From Arcobacter suis CECT 7833 (lineage in GTDB: Bacteria > Campylobacterota > Campylobacteria > Campylobacterales > Arcobacteraceae), in the NCBI RefSeq assembly GCF_003544815.1, contig NZ_CP032100.1, forward strand, positions 1,860,001 through 1,924,000: a stretch of DNA of 64,000 nt. Reading direction: 5' to 3'. Every line of letters begins with the position of its first letter. Position 1 is the stretch's first letter. Shown here in pieces: positions 17,241-27,934 of the stretch. The notes beneath the pieces were generated by a model that saw only the letters and a program-made list of their open reading frames with translations, did no database searches and was not told the DNA's origin. The position numbers and the translations under genes are program-made.

Positions 17241-19859
17241 TTAATCATTTTTTATTATATCTTCTAAAATAATTCTTGTTAAAGTACCTTTATAAATTTT
17301 ATTTTTATCTTCGAAACTTGTATTTATGATATTTATTTGTCCATTCATATGTTTATTTATAATCTCTTTACACATAAACAAACCAATTCCCGTCCCTTGA
17401 GTTTGATGTTTTGTCGTAAAATATGGCTCAAAAACTTTATCGATAATTTCTTCTTCTATTCCACCAGCATTGTCTTTAATTTCAATAACAGCTTTATTAT
17501 CTTCCCTAAAAATATCAATAAAAATAAACTTTTCATTCTCATTTAGAAATTCCAAAGCATCTTTTGAATTGTTTAAGATATTAATTAAAACTTGAATAAG
17601 TTCAGTTTCGTATCCACAAACTTGGATATTTTCTATTTTATAAGTTATTTGAATATCTTTATTTGAAAAATTTGGATTCATTAAATCTATTGTTTTTCTA
17701 CAACATTTTTCTAAATAAAAATTTTCTTTCTCTTTTTGTGGTTTAAAAAAATATCTAAAATCATCTATTGTATTTGATAAATATTTTGAAGTATTTAAAA
17801 TTGAATCTAATGTTTTATAAAAAAAATCATCATCCAAATCATTTAATTGTTTTTTTAATTTTATTCCACTAACACCCGTTGTAATCAAAGATAAAGGTTG
17901 TCTCCATTGGTGAGCAATATTTTCAATCATTTGTCCCATAGAAACCATTTTTTGTTGTTGAGATAAAAGTCTGTCTTTTTTTAAATTATCTTCAACTTCT
18001 TTTTTAATTCTAATTTCTAATTCATTATTTACTTCTCTTAATTCTTTAGTTTTTTCTTCAACTTTTTCTTTTAAAGAATTATTTACATCTCTTAAAAGTT
18101 TTTGTTTATATATAACTGCTATAAAAATTACTGAAAGTACAAAAAAGATTTTCCATAAAATAGAATAATCAAACTCTTTTTTATACTCTATTGATACCCA
18201 TTTATTAAGTATTTCATCTTTTAGAAAATCATCAATACTTAAAACTGATTTTTGAAAAATTTCAAATAAAACATTATCATCATTTCTTACAGCTATTGAT
18301 ACTTTAGAAACTTCATCTAATTTAGCAGATACAGAAAGTTGTGTTAAATACTTAGTTTGTAGTTTATACCAAGCAGTTGAAATAGCATCAATATGACCAA
18401 AAGTTTCACCACTTAAAACTTTTTCTAATCCTTCATCAATATTTTTAATAGTTACAAACTCTAGATTCTTATACTTATTTTTTAATATATCCATCATTGC
18501 ATAATCTTCAACAATAGAAACTTTTTTGTTTTTTATACTTGATAAATTATTTATAAATGAAGTTCCACTTTTTGTTAAAAGAACAAAAGGAATATCAATA
18601 TATGATTTTGTAAAATTAAATTCATTTTCTCTTTCTTTTGTCTCTACAATAGATGATAAAATATCACATTTTCTTGCTTTTGCAAATGCTAAAGATTCTG
18701 TCCAACTTTTTGTAGGAACTAAAGTTATTGGTTTTTTTATTTTATTTTCAATTATACTTATATAATCAGCAACAAAACCCACAAATTTTCCATCTTTTAT
18801 ATCACTATATGGCATAGAATTTGGCATTACACACATTTTTATAGTATCTTTTTCTTCAATATATTTTATCTCATCTGGAGAAAAAGTAAAGCTACTTAAA
18901 CTATTTATATCAAAAATAAATTTATCTAAATTTACAGCAGATGGAACTAATCCCATAACATTATATAAATCATAAATTCTTTGAATTTTATCTTTTCTAA
19001 TTTCACCTAAATTTGCAGTTTTAAAATATGAAAGTTTTTTTAACTCTTTCGCTTCATATAATAATTCTTCTTTTTCTAAATTTTGAGTATTGTATTTTTC
19101 ATATATTACATCAACACTCTCTTGCATATTTGAATAGGCATATTCCCAACCTTTTAGAGATGCTTTTTTAAATAATAAAACTGTATTTAAATCATAACTT
19201 ATAAGATTTTGATTTGTATATAACATATCACTATACATATCAAAATCATATTTTTTAGGGTCAAAAATATTGTATTCAACACCTTTTTTCTGTAAAGTAT
19301 ATGGAGCTTTAGAGATATATGCAGAAATTACATCAGTATTTTTATTTATTAAATCGTCAATATTGTGAGAATGTTTTAAAAAAGTAAGGTTTTCAAGTTT
19401 TATTTTATTTGAACTAATCATGGCTTTTAATGAAACTTCGCTAGCATCATCAATAGTTGTCATTATTTTTTTATTAGAAAAATCATTTATATTATTAATA
19501 CCCGATTCTTTAGTGCTTAATAAAACAAGAGGTGTTGATTGGAAAATAGCATATAAAGCCACAATATTGGGATTTTTTATTCTTTCCAAAATTAAAGTTT
19601 CACGTCCTACTGCAAAATCTATTTTCCCATCATTTACCTCTTTTGGAATATCAATACCAAAAGCAAAAGGTTTTATTTCAACATCAAGCCCCAATTCTTC
19701 ATAAAAACCTTTTTGTTTTGCCATATAATAGCCAGCAAATTGAAATTGATCTAACCAAGATAATTGAAGAGTAACTTTTTTTAATTCTTTTGCAAATAAA
19801 GTATGAGAAAGTAAGATTATTAGTATGAATATAGTTCTAATTCTTTTTGAATAACTCAA
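17241..19859 (-). CDS. Sensor histidine kinase with NMT1/THI5-like and SBP_bac_3 periplasmic domains
   Basis: 872 residues. A signal peptide leads into an NMT1/SsuA-like solute-binding domain (about 28-300, starting LQLSWLDQFQFAGYYMAKQKGFY), then an SBP_bac_3 domain (about 330-550), a membrane span about 560-578 and a coiled coil. The kinase core has an NIAHQWRQPL H-box, NILNNSKDAL N-box, DNAGGI and GTGIGLFM. All catalytic boxes look intact. The dual binding-domain front is a Campylobacterota-type sensor of small periplasmic solutes; the ligand is unknown (pyrimidine- or sulfonate-like by family, not provable). No adjacent regulator. Single-gene unit. Confidence 0.92.
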   Translation of the reverse strand: MSYSKRIRTIFILIILLSHTLFAKELKKVTLQLSWLDQFQFAGYYMAKQKGFYEELGLDVEIKPFAFGIDIPKEVNDGKIDFAVGRETLILERIKNPNIVALYAIFQSTPLVLLSTKESGINNINDFSNKKIMTTIDDASEVSLKAMISSNKIKLENLTFLKHSHNIDDLINKNTDVISAYISKAPYTLQKKGVEYNIFDPKKYDFDMYSDMLYTNQNLISYDLNTVLLFKKASLKGWEYAYSNMQESVDVIYEKYNTQNLEKEELLYEAKELKKLSYFKTANLGEIRKDKIQRIYDLYNVMGLVPSAVNLDKFIFDINSLSSFTFSPDEIKYIEEKDTIKMCVMPNSMPYSDIKDGKFVGFVADYISIIENKIKKPITLVPTKSWTESLAFAKARKCDILSSIVETKERENEFNFTKSYIDIPFVLLTKSGTSFINNLSSIKNKKVSIVEDYAMMDILKNKYKNLEFVTIKNIDEGLEKVLSGETFGHIDAISTAWYKLQTKYLTQLSVSAKLDEVSKVSIAVRNDDNVLFEIFQKSVLSIDDFLKDEILNKWVSIEYKKEFDYSILWKIFFVLSVIFIAVIYKQKLLRDVNNSLKEKVEEKTKELREVNNELEIRIKKEVEDNLKKDRLLSQQQKMVSMGQMIENIAHQWRQPLSLITTGVSGIKLKKQLNDLDDDFFYKTLDSILNTSKYLSNTIDDFRYFFKPQKEKENFYLEKCCRKTIDLMNPNFSNKDIQITYKIENIQVCGYETELIQVLINILNNSKDALEFLNENEKFIFIDIFREDNKAVIEIKDNAGGIEEEIIDKVFEPYFTTKHQTQGTGIGLFMCKEIINKHMNGQINIINTSFEDKNKIYKGTLTRIILEDIIKND

Positions 19860-19927
19860 GATAATCCTCTTTATGAAATTGTTAGAGTATAGCTAAAAAT
19901 TATTGAAAATGTATGAAAAAAATATTT

Positions 19928-19957
19928 AAATAACATCATAAATTTATGATGTTATTT
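19928..19957. terminator. 30-bp palindrome, probable terminator
   Basis: Perfect inverted repeat with core AACATCATAA/TTATGATGTT centred near 19942 and A/T tracts on both sides. It sits 10 bases beyond the stop of a decayed purH 3'-end copy, the same relative place that the real purH terminator occupies. Confidence 0.55.
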
Positions 19958-19966
19958 TATTAAAGA

Positions 19967-20020
19967 TTAGTGTAAAAAGTGTCTAATTCAGCAGAAGGAT
20001 AAAGGTATACTGTATTTATT
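19967..20020 (-). pseudogene. Decayed duplicate of the purH 3' end
   Basis: On the minus strand this stretch translates NKYSIPLSFC*IRHFLH*, against [17 protein letters not shown] at the true purH end (21176-21229). Over the last 42 bases I count 32 identities, including an exact 19-base run (TGTAAAAAGTGTCTAATTC on the plus strand at 19971-19989 and 21180-21198). One glycine codon is now TGA. It lies on the far side of the PIN-like gene from purH, so that gene is flanked by two copies of the purH tail. Confidence 0.75.
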
Positions 20021-20043
20021 TTTAAAAAATTATCTATTTTAAT

Positions 20044-21075
20044 CTACTTTTCTAACTCATAATACTTTTCTAAAAAAGTTTCTACCGAGCATACAATAGT
20101 ATTTACTCCAGAATATTCATAACTTGCAATTGCTTTCATACAAAATGCATAATCATTTGAAATTAAAAAACTGGTATTAGAAGCTAAAATTGCATGTTGC
20201 ATATCATTGTTAGATGCTCTAAATCTATCAGTATTTTTTTTAATTTTATCAAAATCATCTGGATAATATCCAGCCCAATTCATAAGAGTATATGCCATAG
20301 ATATTCCATTCTCTATTGAATCTTCAAACGAATCTCTCCAATTAAATTCATTATTTTTATTACAAATTTTTTCAATAGCCAAAACCACTTCACAACTAGG
20401 TAATTCAGAAATATTTAGACTTTTTATTGGCTCATATTCTCTAAAAGGTTTTGGACCTAAGGGAATACTATCAAATTTTGCTAATTTATTTATACTTTCT
20501 AACCTCTTATTTAATAATATTGGTAAATCCTTTTTCATTTGTTCCATGTAACTTTTAATTTGCGAAATATTACCTTTATACTCTTCTTTTAAATTATTTT
20601 CATCAATATCAATATCTAGCAAATTAATAATTTTATTTGAAAGATTTTTTATACTATCTTCTAAACTTTCACCTATTTTTTCAAAACTATTATTATTGGG
20701 AAGTCCTGATGATTTTCTAGATAAATTATCAAGAGTTAATGCCAAATTTTTAAAACCTAAAATATCATTTTCAATGTTTAAATACTCAACATAATCAATC
20801 CATATTTGGCTTGGTTTTTTATCACTAATTTTTTTGTTTTTTGGTTCAATATATTTAGCATTAAGTTCTTCTAAAACATCAAGATGTTCCTTTTTATATT
20901 CATCATTAGATATTTGATTTATTTCAGCTAGAGTTATGTGAGAATATACAACCTGAATATTAAATTTTAATAAAAAATTCTTAAATAGTACAAAATAATT
21001 ATCAGCAGTTTCTTTAAGTTTCCTAGATCTCAAGTCACTTAGTATATTTTGATCTAAATAGATTAATTTATTCAT
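20044..21075 (-). CDS. PIN-like domain protein of unknown function
   Basis: 343 residues, no recognised close family. The start LIYLDQNILSDL has the D in a strand-then-helix setting typical of PIN nucleases. VVYSHITLAEI supplies a conserved Glu, and near the C-terminus NNDMQHAILASNTSFLISNDYAF gives a D...SND pattern matching the last acidic residues of PIN folds. A long helical, charged insert (about 70-250) separates these. There is no partner antitoxin-like gene. It stands alone between the purH terminator and a decayed purH tail, so it looks like a horizontally acquired cargo gene. PIN-type nuclease activity is inferred from motif layout only; a defence or toxin role is speculation. Confidence 0.7.
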   Translation of the reverse strand: MNKLIYLDQNILSDLRSRKLKETADNYFVLFKNFLLKFNIQVVYSHITLAEINQISNDEYKKEHLDVLEELNAKYIEPKNKKISDKKPSQIWIDYVEYLNIENDILGFKNLALTLDNLSRKSSGLPNNNSFEKIGESLEDSIKNLSNKIINLLDIDIDENNLKEEYKGNISQIKSYMEQMKKDLPILLNKRLESINKLAKFDSIPLGPKPFREYEPIKSLNISELPSCEVVLAIEKICNKNNEFNWRDSFEDSIENGISMAYTLMNWAGYYPDDFDKIKKNTDRFRASNNDMQHAILASNTSFLISNDYAFCMKAIASYEYSGVNTIVCSVETFLEKYYELEK

Positions 21076-21141
21076 TAGTACAACCTTTATAAAACTATCT
21101 GCTAATAAAGGTATTGTATATAAAAGAAGTTTAAAAATATC

Positions 21142-21170
21142 AGAAAGATTGATTAATAATCAATCTTTCT
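21142..21170 (-). terminator. purH terminator
   Basis: Stem AGAAAGATTGAT / ATCAATCTTTCT (12 bp, 5-base loop), located 5 bases past the purH stop in the minus direction, followed by a moderately T-rich stretch. Confidence 0.65.
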
Positions 21171-21175
21171 ATTTT

Positions 21176-22708
21176 CTAATGTAAAAAGTGTCTAATTCCT
21201 GAAAAATATAAAGCCATTCCATATTCATTTGCCGCTTCAATAATTTCATCATCTCTGATACTTCCACCTGGTTCAATTACACATTTTACACCAGCTTGTG
21301 CAGCTGCGTCAATACTATCTCTAAATGGGAAAAATGCTTCAGAAGCTAATACAGCACCTGTAACATCAATTCCCATATCTTCTGCTTTTCTTAAAGCAGC
21401 TTTTGAAGCATCAACTCTTGAAGTCATACCCATACCAACAGCAACCATTGCAGAATCTTTTACATAAACTACACAGTTTGATTTTGTTAATGAAGCAATT
21501 TTATAAGCTATTTCCATATCTTTTACTTCTTGTTCAGTTGCAATTCTTGTTGATTTTAACTCAGAATTTCTAACTTCATCATCTGCTACTTTATCAGCAT
21601 CTTGGAATACAAATCCACCATCAACTCTTTTAAAGTCAATTGCATCATTTGCAAGTTCTAAGAATTGTGTTCCTTGCTCAAATAGTTTAATTCTTTTTTT
21701 GCTTTCAAATACAGCAACCGCTTCTTCTGTGAAACTAGCAGCAAATACAACTTCTAAGAAAATCTCATTCATTTTTTCAGCTAACTCTTTATCAACTGTC
21801 CCATTAACTGCAACTACTCCACCAAAAGCAGAAACTGGATCACATTTTAGTGCTTCAATATAAGAATCTAATAATGTATCTTTAATAGCAAAACCACAAG
21901 GATTTCCATGTTTTACAATACAAACTGCTTTATCTTTTCCAAATGCAGCAGCAATTCTTGCAGCTCCTGAAATATCACCCATATTATTAAATGACGCTTC
22001 ACCTTTTACAGTTTTAAATTTATTTGTAAATTGTGCATCAAACTCATATAATGCACCTTTTTGATGAGGATTTTCACCATATCTTGTATCAAATACTTTA
22101 GAACCCACGATAAATTGTTTAGCTCCAAATCCACCATTAAATCTTTTGTTCATATAATTAGCAATCATTGAATCATAAGCAGCTGTGTGTTCATAAGCTT
22201 TAATCATCATATCTCTTCTAAACTCAACTGTGTTAGTGTCATTTTTTAGGTTTTGTAAAACTAAATCATAATCAGCAACATCTGTAACAATAATTACTGA
22301 ATCAAAGTTTTTTGCAGCCGACCGAACCATCGCTGGTCCACCAATATCAATGTTTTCAATAATCTCTTCAAAATCATCAGTTTTTTCAATAGTTGCTTTA
22401 AATGGATATAAGTTTACACAAACTAAATCAATTCCCTCAACACCAAGTTCTTTAGCTTGATCAAGGTGAGATTGTTTATCGCGTCTGTGAAGAATTCCAC
22501 CATGAATATAAGGATTTAAAGTTTTAACTCTTCCTTCAAAACACTCAGGAAATTTTGTAACTTCATTTGCTTCAATTACAGCAATTCCTGCATCTTTTAA
22601 TTTATTATATGTTCCACCAGTTGAAATAATTTCATATCCTAAAGATACTAGTACTTTAGCAAAGTTTTCAACACCACTTTTATCACTTACTGATATTAAT
22701 GCTCTCAT
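21176..22708 (-). CDS. purH: Bifunctional AICAR transformylase / IMP cyclohydrolase
   Basis: Catalyses the last two steps of de novo IMP synthesis. 510 residues, complete. The N-terminal IMP cyclohydrolase (MGS-like fold) opens [16 protein letters not shown]; the C-terminal transformylase shows [14 protein letters not shown] and [12 protein letters not shown] with the catalytic Lys-His pair, and ends [15 protein letters not shown]...[13 protein letters not shown]. It follows purL by 81 bases with a strong terminator between them, so it has its own promoter despite sharing direction and pathway. Its 3' end is duplicated 1.2 kb downstream (separate entry). Confidence 0.98.
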   Translation of the reverse strand: MRALISVSDKSGVENFAKVLVSLGYEIISTGGTYNKLKDAGIAVIEANEVTKFPECFEGRVKTLNPYIHGGILHRRDKQSHLDQAKELGVEGIDLVCVNLYPFKATIEKTDDFEEIIENIDIGGPAMVRSAAKNFDSVIIVTDVADYDLVLQNLKNDTNTVEFRRDMMIKAYEHTAAYDSMIANYMNKRFNGGFGAKQFIVGSKVFDTRYGENPHQKGALYEFDAQFTNKFKTVKGEASFNNMGDISGAARIAAAFGKDKAVCIVKHGNPCGFAIKDTLLDSYIEALKCDPVSAFGGVVAVNGTVDKELAEKMNEIFLEVVFAASFTEEAVAVFESKKRIKLFEQGTQFLELANDAIDFKRVDGGFVFQDADKVADDEVRNSELKSTRIATEQEVKDMEIAYKIASLTKSNCVVYVKDSAMVAVGMGMTSRVDASKAALRKAEDMGIDVTGAVLASEAFFPFRDSIDAAAQAGVKCVIEPGGSIRDDEIIEAANEYGMALYFSGIRHFLH

Positions 22709-22743
22709 TTAATTTTCTCCTACTATATATTTACAAATAAAAA

Positions 22744-22775
22744 AAGCCAAACTTCCATAAAAAGAAGTTTGGCTT
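22744..22775 (-). terminator. purL rho-independent terminator
   Basis: Stem AAGCCAAACTTC / GAAGTTTGGCTT (12 bp) with an 8-base loop, directly followed on the minus strand by a run of seven T. It lies between purL and purH and separates the two transcripts. Confidence 0.85.
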
Positions 22776-22789
22776 AAAGGTTTTAAATC

Positions 22790-25003
22790 TTATAAATCTT
22801 GTTCTATCACTTGTTTAAATCTATTGAAATAAACGTAACTTGCTTTTTCTAAATCTTTATAAATGTCATTTATAGAAATTTTATCCCCTGTTACTTGACC
22901 AATTTTGCTACACTCAATATTGAATGAATTTGCAACTTTTTCAAATGCTTCACAGTTTTCAGGTCTTACTTCAACTATTGCTCTACTTAAAGACTCAGAA
23001 AAAATATCTTTTGAGTCATTTAATGAAATAGAAATTTCTATTCCTTTATTACCCACAACTGCCATTTTAGAAGCACTTATTGCAATTCCACCAATGTTTA
23101 CATCTTTTGCAGATTTTAATAAACCTAATTTATTTGCTTCAATAACAGTATTCCATAAAGCTAACTCTTTTTCAAAATTTACTTCTGGATGAATTCCTGC
23201 AACTTTTCCATACATTTTTTTCATATAAAGTGATGCACCAAACTCTGATTTTGTTTCACCTAAAATATATAAAATATTTCCATTTTCTTGAACACAAGAT
23301 GGTAATACTTTATTTGCATCTTCATTAACTCCAACCATTGCAATTGAAGGTGTTGGGAAAACTCCCACTCCATTTGTTTCATTGTATAAAGATACATTTC
23401 CACCAATAACTGGAGTATTTAACTCTCTACAAGCTTTTTTAATTCCTTCACAAGATGCAGCAAATTGCCACATAACTTCAGGGTTCGTAGGATTTCCAAA
23501 ATTTAAACAATCTGTGATTGCTTTTGGAACTGCTCCTGTCATTGCAACATTTCTTCCAGATTCCATAACAGCAGCTGCAGCTCCTAATTCTGGATTGATG
23601 TAACATAATCTTGTATTACAATCAGCACTCATTGATAATGCTTTTCCTGTTTCTTTGATTCTGATACTCGACCCATCAAGTTTCCCTGGACCTTTGATTG
23701 TATTTGTTTGAACCATTGAATCATATTGAGAATAAACCCAAGATTTATCAACAACTTCCATGTCAGAGAATAAATCATCAAATGCAGCTTGATTTGAAAT
23801 CTCTTTATCTAAAGTAATATTTTCAATTCCATCTAAATAAGCTGGTTTTTTTGTTGGTCTATCTAAAACTGGCGCTTGTTCAGATACTGGTTGAACTGGA
23901 ACTTCTGCACATTTTTCACCATGCCAGAATAGTTCCATATTTCCTGTATTTGTAACTTCACCAATAACAGCAACATCTAGTTCCCATTTTTCAAAGATGT
24001 CAATAACACCCTGTTCACAACCTTTTTTAGCACAAATAAGCATTCTTTCTTGAGATTCTGAAAGCATAAAGTCATAAGGAGTCATACCCTCTTCCCTTGC
24101 AGGAACTTTATCTAAATGCATAATCATCCCAGAACCTGAACGTCCAGCCATTTCAAATGAAGAAGAAGTAAGCCCAGCAGCACCCATATCTTGAATACCA
24201 ATAATTAAATCAGCTTTGAATAACTCTAAACAAGCTTCTAAAAGTAGTTTTTCAGTAAATGGATCTCCAACTTGAACAGTTGGTCTTTTTGACTCACTAT
24301 CTTCTGTAAATGCTGCACTTGACATAACAGCTCCACCAAGTCCATCTCGCCCAGTTTTACTTCCAACATACATTACAGGATTTCCTAATCCTTCAGCTTT
24401 TCCTAAGAAAATTTCATCAGATTTTGCAAGTCCTATTGTAAATGCATTTACAAGGTTATTTCCAGCATAACACTCTTCAAAAGTAGTTTCTCCACCAATT
24501 GTTGGAACTCCCATACAGTTACCATATCCACCAATACCAGCAACTACACCTCTTAATAAAAATCTGTGTTTTGCAGCTGTTTCACTATTTCCTTCAATTG
24601 AAGCAAATCTTATTGAATTCATATTTGCAATAGGACGTGCTCCCATTGTAAATACATCTCTTAAAATTCCTCCAACTCCAGTTGCAGCACCTTGATAAGG
24701 CTCAATAAATGATGGGTGATTGTGTGATTCCATTTTAAATACAGCAGCATATCCATCACCAATGTCAATAACACCAGCATTTTCACCAGGACCTTGAATA
24801 ACCCAAGGAGCTTTTGTTGGAAAACCACTTAAATATTTTTTACTTGATTTATATGAGCAGTGCTCAGACCACATAGCAGAGAAGATACCAATTTCTACAT
24901 AGTTTGGTTCTCTTCCTAAAATTTCTTTGATATTTTCAAATTCTTCAAGTGTTAAAGAGTGAGCAAGTGCTATCTCTTTAAGGTTCATCTCTTGTTTTTG
25001 CAT
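22790..25003 (-). CDS. purL: Phosphoribosylformylglycinamidine synthase subunit PurL
   Basis: ATP-dependent amidation of FGAR to FGAM in purine synthesis. 737 residues, matching the small-type PurL that works with separate PurQ and PurS (not in the window). [16 protein letters not shown], the [22 protein letters not shown] nucleotide/metal region, [18 protein letters not shown] and the DCLNFGNP repeat are all present. Followed by its own terminator, then purH. Confidence 0.98.
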   Translation of the reverse strand: MQKQEMNLKEIALAHSLTLEEFENIKEILGREPNYVEIGIFSAMWSEHCSYKSSKKYLSGFPTKAPWVIQGPGENAGVIDIGDGYAAVFKMESHNHPSFIEPYQGAATGVGGILRDVFTMGARPIANMNSIRFASIEGNSETAAKHRFLLRGVVAGIGGYGNCMGVPTIGGETTFEECYAGNNLVNAFTIGLAKSDEIFLGKAEGLGNPVMYVGSKTGRDGLGGAVMSSAAFTEDSESKRPTVQVGDPFTEKLLLEACLELFKADLIIGIQDMGAAGLTSSSFEMAGRSGSGMIMHLDKVPAREEGMTPYDFMLSESQERMLICAKKGCEQGVIDIFEKWELDVAVIGEVTNTGNMELFWHGEKCAEVPVQPVSEQAPVLDRPTKKPAYLDGIENITLDKEISNQAAFDDLFSDMEVVDKSWVYSQYDSMVQTNTIKGPGKLDGSSIRIKETGKALSMSADCNTRLCYINPELGAAAAVMESGRNVAMTGAVPKAITDCLNFGNPTNPEVMWQFAASCEGIKKACRELNTPVIGGNVSLYNETNGVGVFPTPSIAMVGVNEDANKVLPSCVQENGNILYILGETKSEFGASLYMKKMYGKVAGIHPEVNFEKELALWNTVIEANKLGLLKSAKDVNIGGIAISASKMAVVGNKGIEISISLNDSKDIFSESLSRAIVEVRPENCEAFEKVANSFNIECSKIGQVTGDKISINDIYKDLEKASYVYFNRFKQVIEQDL

Positions 25004-25066
25004 CTTTCGCCTTAAAATATGGTTGTTATTTAGGGCGATTATATCTAAAAAGAGTTAAATTTTATT

Positions 25067-26038
25067 TTAATCCTCTGATAGAATTTTCACTTGATTATTT
25101 GCTATTTCTAAAAACAGCTCTTTTTTTCCATTAAATTTTACACTTGGACTTATATATTCTTCATCCATTAAAACTTTAAACATGTTTTTTCCTAATGAAT
25201 TTGGATAAGGAGAAACATCTATATTTGTAAATTTAATTGTTTTATCTTCTTTTTTAGCAAATATTGATTTTTTTTGCTCTTTAAAAAAACTAAAATCTGT
25301 TTTATTTGCTCTTTTAAAATCATTAGAATAAAAAGATAAATATTCTTCTATATCTGAATATTTCCAAGCATCTTTCCATTTAAATATACTACTTAATACT
25401 AATGCCATTTCATCTTTTGTTGCTTTTTTAGAATCATTCCCAAATGTTAACAAAATAGATTTATTTAAGTCTATATTTTTTTCTAAATTTTCAAGCTCAT
25501 TATTTGCTAAAGCAATACAGCCTTTTGTAAAATTTTCTCTTTCAGAATAAAGAGGCATACCATGAATCCAAATTCCTGAACCTTTTTTATCTAAACTTTG
25601 ATCAAAAATATTTGGATAAGAAGTCACTAACGCAAAAGGTCCATAAAAACTATCAAGTCCTACTTTTTTTTGAATTAATTCATAAGCACCTTCAGGAGTT
25701 TTTTTGTCACCTTCAGTATATTTATCACCTTTGTTTTCACCCACAATTACATTGTTTTTCGATAATAATTTATAATCATTATCCACTTTTTCGTAAACTG
25801 CAATTTCTAATTGATTTTTTTGTGTTACGAGTATATATTTTTTAAATTCATAATAACCATAATCTACATTTTTGTCTTTTAAGTATTCCTGCCAGTATGT
25901 CATATCTTTTAACTTTTTTTCTATCTCTTTTTCAACAGAACTAATACCCTCGTATCTATATAATGTCACTAAATCTTGTGCATACATATTAAAGGCAAGT
26001 AATAAAAAAATTATAAATTTAAACAAATATTCCTCCAT
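25067..26038 (-). CDS. pgp2: Pgp2/Csd6-like L,D-carboxypeptidase (YkuD fold)
   Basis: 323 residues. A signal-like hydrophobic N-terminus (FIIFLLLAFNMYAQ) is followed by a YkuD/L,D-transpeptidase catalytic domain, with the catalytic segment IWIHGMPLY then TKGCIALANNELE (His and Cys). The C-terminal about 110 residues resemble the NTF2-like domain of Helicobacter Csd6 and Campylobacter Pgp2. Those enzymes trim tetrapeptides to tripeptides and are needed for helical shape. The gene is divergent from a Csd3/Pgp3-like endopeptidase 67 bases away, which strengthens the assignment. The true start may be a few codons in, at the signal peptide. Confidence 0.85.
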   Translation of the reverse strand: MEEYLFKFIIFLLLAFNMYAQDLVTLYRYEGISSVEKEIEKKLKDMTYWQEYLKDKNVDYGYYEFKKYILVTQKNQLEIAVYEKVDNDYKLLSKNNVIVGENKGDKYTEGDKKTPEGAYELIQKKVGLDSFYGPFALVTSYPNIFDQSLDKKGSGIWIHGMPLYSERENFTKGCIALANNELENLEKNIDLNKSILLTFGNDSKKATKDEMALVLSSIFKWKDAWKYSDIEEYLSFYSNDFKRANKTDFSFFKEQKKSIFAKKEDKTIKFTNIDVSPYPNSLGKNMFKVLMDEEYISPSVKFNGKKELFLEIANNQVKILSED

Positions 26039-26105
26039 GTTAATCTTTAAGTTGTAGCATTGTATAATGTTTGCCCTAATTATTAAATAAAAAAGCGAAT
26101 AAACT

Positions 26106-27293
26106 ATGAGAAGAATTATTTTATCAATTATTATTTTTTTTAATTTTTTATATTCAGCACAAGTTGAAGAGCTAAATTGGCCAAAAGGAGAGACTTTTTT
26201 GACCTTTTTGGATAAATATTCAATCTCCCAAAAGTTGTATTTTGATTTGGAGAAAGAAGATCAAGAGTTGTGTTCTGAAATAACAGCCGATAGAAGATTT
26301 TATCTATATACAGATGATGATGGCAAATTAAATCAAGTTTTAATTCCCGTTTCAGATGATATACAACTACATATTTACAAAGATAGTAATAACGAATATA
26401 AATTCCAAACACTACCTATTAACTACACAGAATATACAGAAATGGTTGCTATTGAAATTACAGAATCTGTATCTTATGATATATCAAAAGCAACTGGAGA
26501 TGTAACTTTAGCTGCACTGCTAAAATCAATTTTTAATGAAGGTGTAAATTTCAGAAAAATGCAAAAAGGTGATTTTATTGCCTTAGAATATTCTCAAAAA
26601 GCTTATTTAGGAAGACCTCTTGGAATGCCAGATTTAAAAGCTGCAATGGTTCAAATAGATGGAACTTCTTACTTTAGATTTAAAAACTCAAAAGACGATA
26701 AATATTATGATGAAAAAGGTACAGGATTTACAAAATCTTATTTTTTCCAAATTCCAGTAGCTTTTAAACAAATTTCTAGTGAATTTACAAATAAAAGATG
26801 GCATCCTGTTTTAAAAAGATATAGAGCCCATTTAGGAACTGATTTTTCAGCACCAGTAGGAAGAACAATATATGCAGCAGCAGATGGAAAAATAGAATTT
26901 CTTGGAATAAAAGGTGGTTATGGGAAAACTACTATCATAAATCACAATAATGGATATAAAACATTATATGCTCATCAAAGTGATTTTGCAAAAGGTGTTA
27001 AACAAGGTATAAACATTAAAAAAGGTGAACTTATAGGATATGTAGGAAATACAGGATTAAGTTCTGGTCCACATCTACATTTAGGTTTATATAAAAATGG
27101 AACTGCAATTGATCCTTTAACAGTTATAAATAAACCTAGCACCGATGGATTAGATGGAAAAGAAAGAAATGCATTTTTAGCAACTGCTCAAACTACTCAG
27201 AAAAAAATCGAAAATGAAATCAAAAAAGAAAAAAGAAACATTCCTACAAAATTAGAAAGAATTACAGATAGAAGTGAAATTAATATTTTTTAG
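26106..27293 (+). CDS. pgp3: Pgp3/Csd3 (HdpA)-like M23 peptidoglycan hydrolase
   Basis: 395 residues, close to the length of Helicobacter Csd3. A short signal peptide (LSIIIFFNFLYSAQ) is followed by N-terminal regulatory domains to about 220 and an M23 LytM zinc peptidase domain. Its metal ligands are in RAHLGTDFSAPVG (H...D) and SSGPHLHLGLY (HxH), and GKIEFLGIKGGYGKTTIINH is also typical. Such enzymes cut DD-crosslinks and pentapeptides in the periplasm and set helical cell shape. Divergent from the pgp2-like gene, so both may share a control region of 67 bases. Convergent with folE. Confidence 0.88.
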   Translation: MRRIILSIIIFFNFLYSAQVEELNWPKGETFLTFLDKYSISQKLYFDLEKEDQELCSEITADRRFYLYTDDDGKLNQVLIPVSDDIQLHIYKDSNNEYKFQTLPINYTEYTEMVAIEITESVSYDISKATGDVTLAALLKSIFNEGVNFRKMQKGDFIALEYSQKAYLGRPLGMPDLKAAMVQIDGTSYFRFKNSKDDKYYDEKGTGFTKSYFFQIPVAFKQISSEFTNKRWHPVLKRYRAHLGTDFSAPVGRTIYAAADGKIEFLGIKGGYGKTTIINHNNGYKTLYAHQSDFAKGVKQGINIKKGELIGYVGNTGLSSGPHLHLGLYKNGTAIDPLTVINKPSTDGLDGKERNAFLATAQTTQKKIENEIKKEKRNIPTKLERITDRSEINIF

Positions 27294-27299
27294 ATAAAC

Positions 27300-27317
27300 C
27301 AATAGAAAATTCTATTG
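27300..27317. terminator. Small stem-loop between pgp3-like gene and folE
   Basis: CAATAGAA / TTCTATTG separated by two bases, between two convergent stop codons, with T-rich sequence on the plus-strand side. Weak but in the right place for a shared terminator. Confidence 0.4.
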
Positions 27318-27319
27318 AT

Positions 27320-27892
27320 TTATTTATGAAGTGATTGAGCAACTATTGATAAAAACTCATCTTTAGTTGTTTTATTAGATTTAAATAATCCTCTTAAAGC
27401 TGAAGTTACAGTTGTTGAACAAATCTTTTCAACTCCCCTCATTTCCATACACATGTGCCGTGCATCAATCATAACAGCAACACCTTTTGGTTTTAAGTGT
27501 TCATTTAAAGCATCACAAATTTGTTCAGTTAATTGTTCTTGAATTTGTAATCTTCTTGCAAATACATCTACAACTCTTGGAATTTTTGAAAGACCAATTA
27601 CTTTTCCATTTGGAATATATGCAACATGAGCTTTTCCAATAATTGGTAACATATGATGTTCACATTGAGAATAAAATTCTATATCTTTTACTACAACCAT
27701 TTCATCATTTGTTGAAGTAAATAAAGCCTTTTCAATTATCTCTTTTGGGTCTTGTTTATAGCCACTACACATAAATTCATAAGCTTTTCTCACTCTTTTT
27801 GGAGTATCAATTAAACCTTCTCTGTTTATATCTTCTCCAACGTGTTCAAGCATTTTTTTTATGGCATTTTCAAATTCTATTTCGCTACTCAT
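27320..27892 (-). CDS. folE: GTP cyclohydrolase I
   Basis: Converts GTP to 7,8-dihydroneopterin triphosphate, the first step of folate (and queuosine-type) synthesis. 190 residues, normal for type IA. Zinc ligands are visible in [11 protein letters not shown] and in the [10 protein letters not shown] segment (Cys). [18 protein letters not shown] and QEQLTEQI are the family signatures. Stand-alone on the minus strand, 42 bases from corA. Confidence 0.97.
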   Translation of the reverse strand: MSSEIEFENAIKKMLEHVGEDINREGLIDTPKRVRKAYEFMCSGYKQDPKEIIEKALFTSTNDEMVVVKDIEFYSQCEHHMLPIIGKAHVAYIPNGKVIGLSKIPRVVDVFARRLQIQEQLTEQICDALNEHLKPKGVAVMIDARHMCMEMRGVEKICSTTVTSALRGLFKSNKTTKDEFLSIVAQSLHK

Positions 27893-27934
27893 TAAATTCT
27901 TTTTCCTTTAAATTTTTTTATATAATTTTTAATA

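Noticed and set aside
20044-21075. PIN-like protein as a VapC toxin with antitoxin
   Set aside because: It is more than twice the length of VapC and has no small antitoxin gene on either side.
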